Notes under the pieces: model-generated
Seen by the model: the letters and a program-made list of their open reading frames with translations, nothing else
Database searches by the model: none
Told to the model about the DNA's origin: nothing
In this document: piece after piece, positions 63,368 to 64,000 of the stretch
Numbering within the stretch: the stretch's first letter is position 1
Layout: each line of letters begins with the position of its first letter
Assembly (NCBI RefSeq): GCF_033843265.1
Contig: NZ_JAWXRD010000004.1
Coordinates: forward strand, 106,772 to 170,771
From: Scandinavium lactucae
GTDB taxonomy: Bacteria > Pseudomonadota > Gammaproteobacteria > Enterobacterales > Enterobacteriaceae
Length of the DNA: 64,000 bases
Reading direction: 5' to 3'
Made by a program: the position numbers and the translations under genes

Positions 63368-63702
63368 ATATCAATCTGGTGATCGTCGGAGGGGGTATTG
63401 ACCCCGGTCATCGGCGTAGCAGACGTCTGCTGGGCCTGTTCTTTCTCCGCCTGCTGGCGCTGGAGCTGAGCCAGTTGCGCTTCGAGCATCGTAATTTGCT
63501 CCTGAATCATCTCCGCCTGTTTCTGTTTCTCTTCAGCATCGCCGCTACCGTCAGCAATGGTTTTCAGTTGCTGCGTCAGTTTGGTGATTTGTTGAGTTAT
63601 GCGGGTCATCTGCGATGAAATATCGTTGCCCTGCGGTGCCGCAGAGCTGGTCGTCGTTTGCAGGCCTGGGGCAGAAGAAGAGGGTAAAGAAATTGCAGCC
63701 AT
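63358..63702 (-). CDS. FlxA-like coiled-coil protein
   Basis: 114-residue protein. A low-complexity Ser/Ala/Thr-rich N-terminus is followed by a coiled coil (about 30-92: ITQQITKLTQQLKTIAD ... EMIQEQITMLEAQLAQLQRQQAEKEQ), as in the FlxA family. There is no signal or membrane segment. A sigma-28 promoter precedes it, which fits a flagellar class 3 gene. Function unknown. In E. coli flxA lies in the Qin prophage, but no prophage genes are here. Confidence 0.82.
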   Translation of the reverse strand: MAAISLPSSSAPGLQTTTSSAAPQGNDISSQMTRITQQITKLTQQLKTIADGSGDAEEKQKQAEMIQEQITMLEAQLAQLQRQQAEKEQAQQTSATPMTGVNTPSDDHQIDIYV

Positions 63703-63730
63703 GATAAATGCCTTAATGTCGAAATAAGGG

Positions 63731-63757
63731 TTATCGGCAGAGGCGAGGCAGGCTTGA
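63731..63757 (-). promoter_or_regulatory. FliA (sigma-28) promoter of the FlxA-like gene
   Basis: On the minus strand TCAAGCCT (63757-63750), an 11-base spacer and GCCGATAA (63738-63731) match the FliA consensus TAAAGTTT-N11-GCCGATAA with a perfect -10 and 5 of 8 at -35, about 29 bases upstream of the start. Confidence 0.8.
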
Positions 63758-63774
63758 TAGGGAAAGAGTTGGGG

Positions 63775-63905
63775 AATTCGGCATTTCGTGCAGGATGACT
63801 CGCTTCGCTCGCCCTCCGGGTCGTCGCCGCACGCGGCTCCGTTGTCTCACTGCGTTCGACTCGAACCTGCAGCAGGTTCTCATTCTGCACGTTGAGCACT
63901 GTGCC
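63775..63905. repeat. tRNA-linked intergenic repeat candidate
   Basis: Downstream of the tRNA on the minus strand is a GC-rich block containing the 17-base palindrome GAACCTGC-A-GCAGGTTC (63863-63879). Its minus strand includes GCAGGTTCGAG, like the T-arm of tRNAs. Such sequences recur after tRNA genes in enterobacteria by my recollection; the copy number here cannot be seen. Confidence 0.45.
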
Positions 63906-63910
63906 CAGAA

Positions 63911-63938
63911 ACAACAAAAGCGCCAGAAGGCGCTTTTG
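63911..63938 (-). terminator. Rho-independent terminator of the tRNA operon
   Basis: CAAAAGCGCC/GGCGCTTTTG arms with a 4-base loop are followed on the minus strand by a T-rich tract, 9 bases past the tRNA 3' end. Confidence 0.8.
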
Positions 63939-63946
63939 TTTAAATT

Positions 63947-64000
63947 TGGTGGGTCGTGCAGGATTCGAACCTGCGACCAATTGATTAAAAGTCAACTGCT
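63947..64000 (-). tRNA. lysV: tRNA-Lys (UUU anticodon), 5' part outside window
   Basis: The minus strand reads the 3' part of a lysine tRNA: the anticodon stem-loop with CTTTTAA (anticodon TTT), the variable loop, a T-arm with GGTTCGAATCC and the acceptor strand ending in CCA. It is 54 of about 76 bases. The E. coli gene at this map place is lysV at the end of the valU-valX-valY-lysV operon, so the symbol rests on position as well as sequence. Confidence 0.9.

Noticed and set aside
63606..63995. A 129-codon open frame across the tRNA, terminator and FlxA-like 5' region
   Set aside because: It runs through a tRNA and a terminator; such frames are recurrent false calls beside tRNA genes.
1..64000. 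CRISPR arrays, rRNA genes or prophage modules
   Set aside because: No regularly spaced direct repeats, rRNA sequence or phage structural or integrase genes were seen.

Overview
The window is chromosomal DNA of an enterobacterium (Enterobacteriaceae). Most of its proteins are close to full-length relatives of Escherichia coli proteins, and the gene order follows the E. coli K-12 map around minutes 54-56, read backwards: upp-uraA-hda / yfgD-bepA-perM / bcp-gcvR-dapA-bamC-purC-ypfJ-tmcA-ypfH-ypfN-dapE-yffB-ypfM-acrD / nudK-ypfG-tktB-talA-maeB / hemF-amiA-ypeA-yfeZ-yfeY-yfeX / cysPTWA / cysM-pdxK-crr-ptsI-ptsH-cysK-cysZ-zipA-ligA-ypeB / yfeH-yfeR and, at the right edge, a tRNA-Lys gene. The eut operon (E. 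coli maeB-hemF interval) and narQ/aegA (acrD-nudK interval) are absent and purMN is not next to upp. This suggests a relative of Enterobacter, Lelliottia or Leclercia rather than Escherichia, but the genus cannot be fixed from this sequence alone.

Four places carry accessory genes set into the conserved backbone. (1) A BglA-like 6-phospho-beta-glucosidase, cut by the left edge, sits before upp. (2) Between hda and yfgD, at about 4.4-9.1 kb, is a tight three-gene operon: an orphan lactose/cellobiose-type PTS IIC permease, a glycosylasparaginase-type Ntn hydrolase and an M17 leucyl aminopeptidase. It diverges from a DNA-binding protein that is plainly an IS481-family transposase with its catalytic acids replaced. 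The intergenic space has a CRP-like box and a perfect 7-7-7 inverted repeat. This is the best candidate for an undescribed system: catabolism of a sugar-asparagine or beta-aspartyl compound under a domesticated transposase. (3) Between perM and bcp, at about 12.3-15.9 kb, lie a CdaR-like sugar-diacid regulator, a GntP-family permease and a glycerate 2-kinase. (4) Between cysA and cysM, at about 45.9-51.1 kb, a RhaR/RhaS-like AraC regulator, an MFS permease and a cytoplasmic GH78 alpha-L-rhamnosidase split the classical cysPTWAM sulfur operon.

The backbone genes cover pyrimidine salvage (upp, uraA), control of replication initiation (hda, with a CTG start), outer-membrane assembly and quality control (bepA, bamC), lysine/DAP synthesis (dapA, dapE), purine synthesis (purC with a PurR box), tRNA acetylation (tmcA), drug efflux (acrD), the non-oxidative pentose phosphate pathway (tktB, talA), heme synthesis (hemF), cell separation and division (amiA, zipA), thiosulfate uptake and cysteine synthesis (cysPTWA, cysM, cysK, cysZ), the general PTS (ptsH, ptsI, crr) and DNA ligation (ligA). 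Regulatory sites readable from the bases include sigma-E promoters before bepA and yfeY, a FliA (sigma-28) promoter before a FlxA-like gene, a PurR operator before purC, CRP-like boxes before ptsH and the IIC operon, many intrinsic terminators, and REP elements at most convergent or accessory junctions. There is no rRNA, CRISPR array, intact insertion sequence or prophage.
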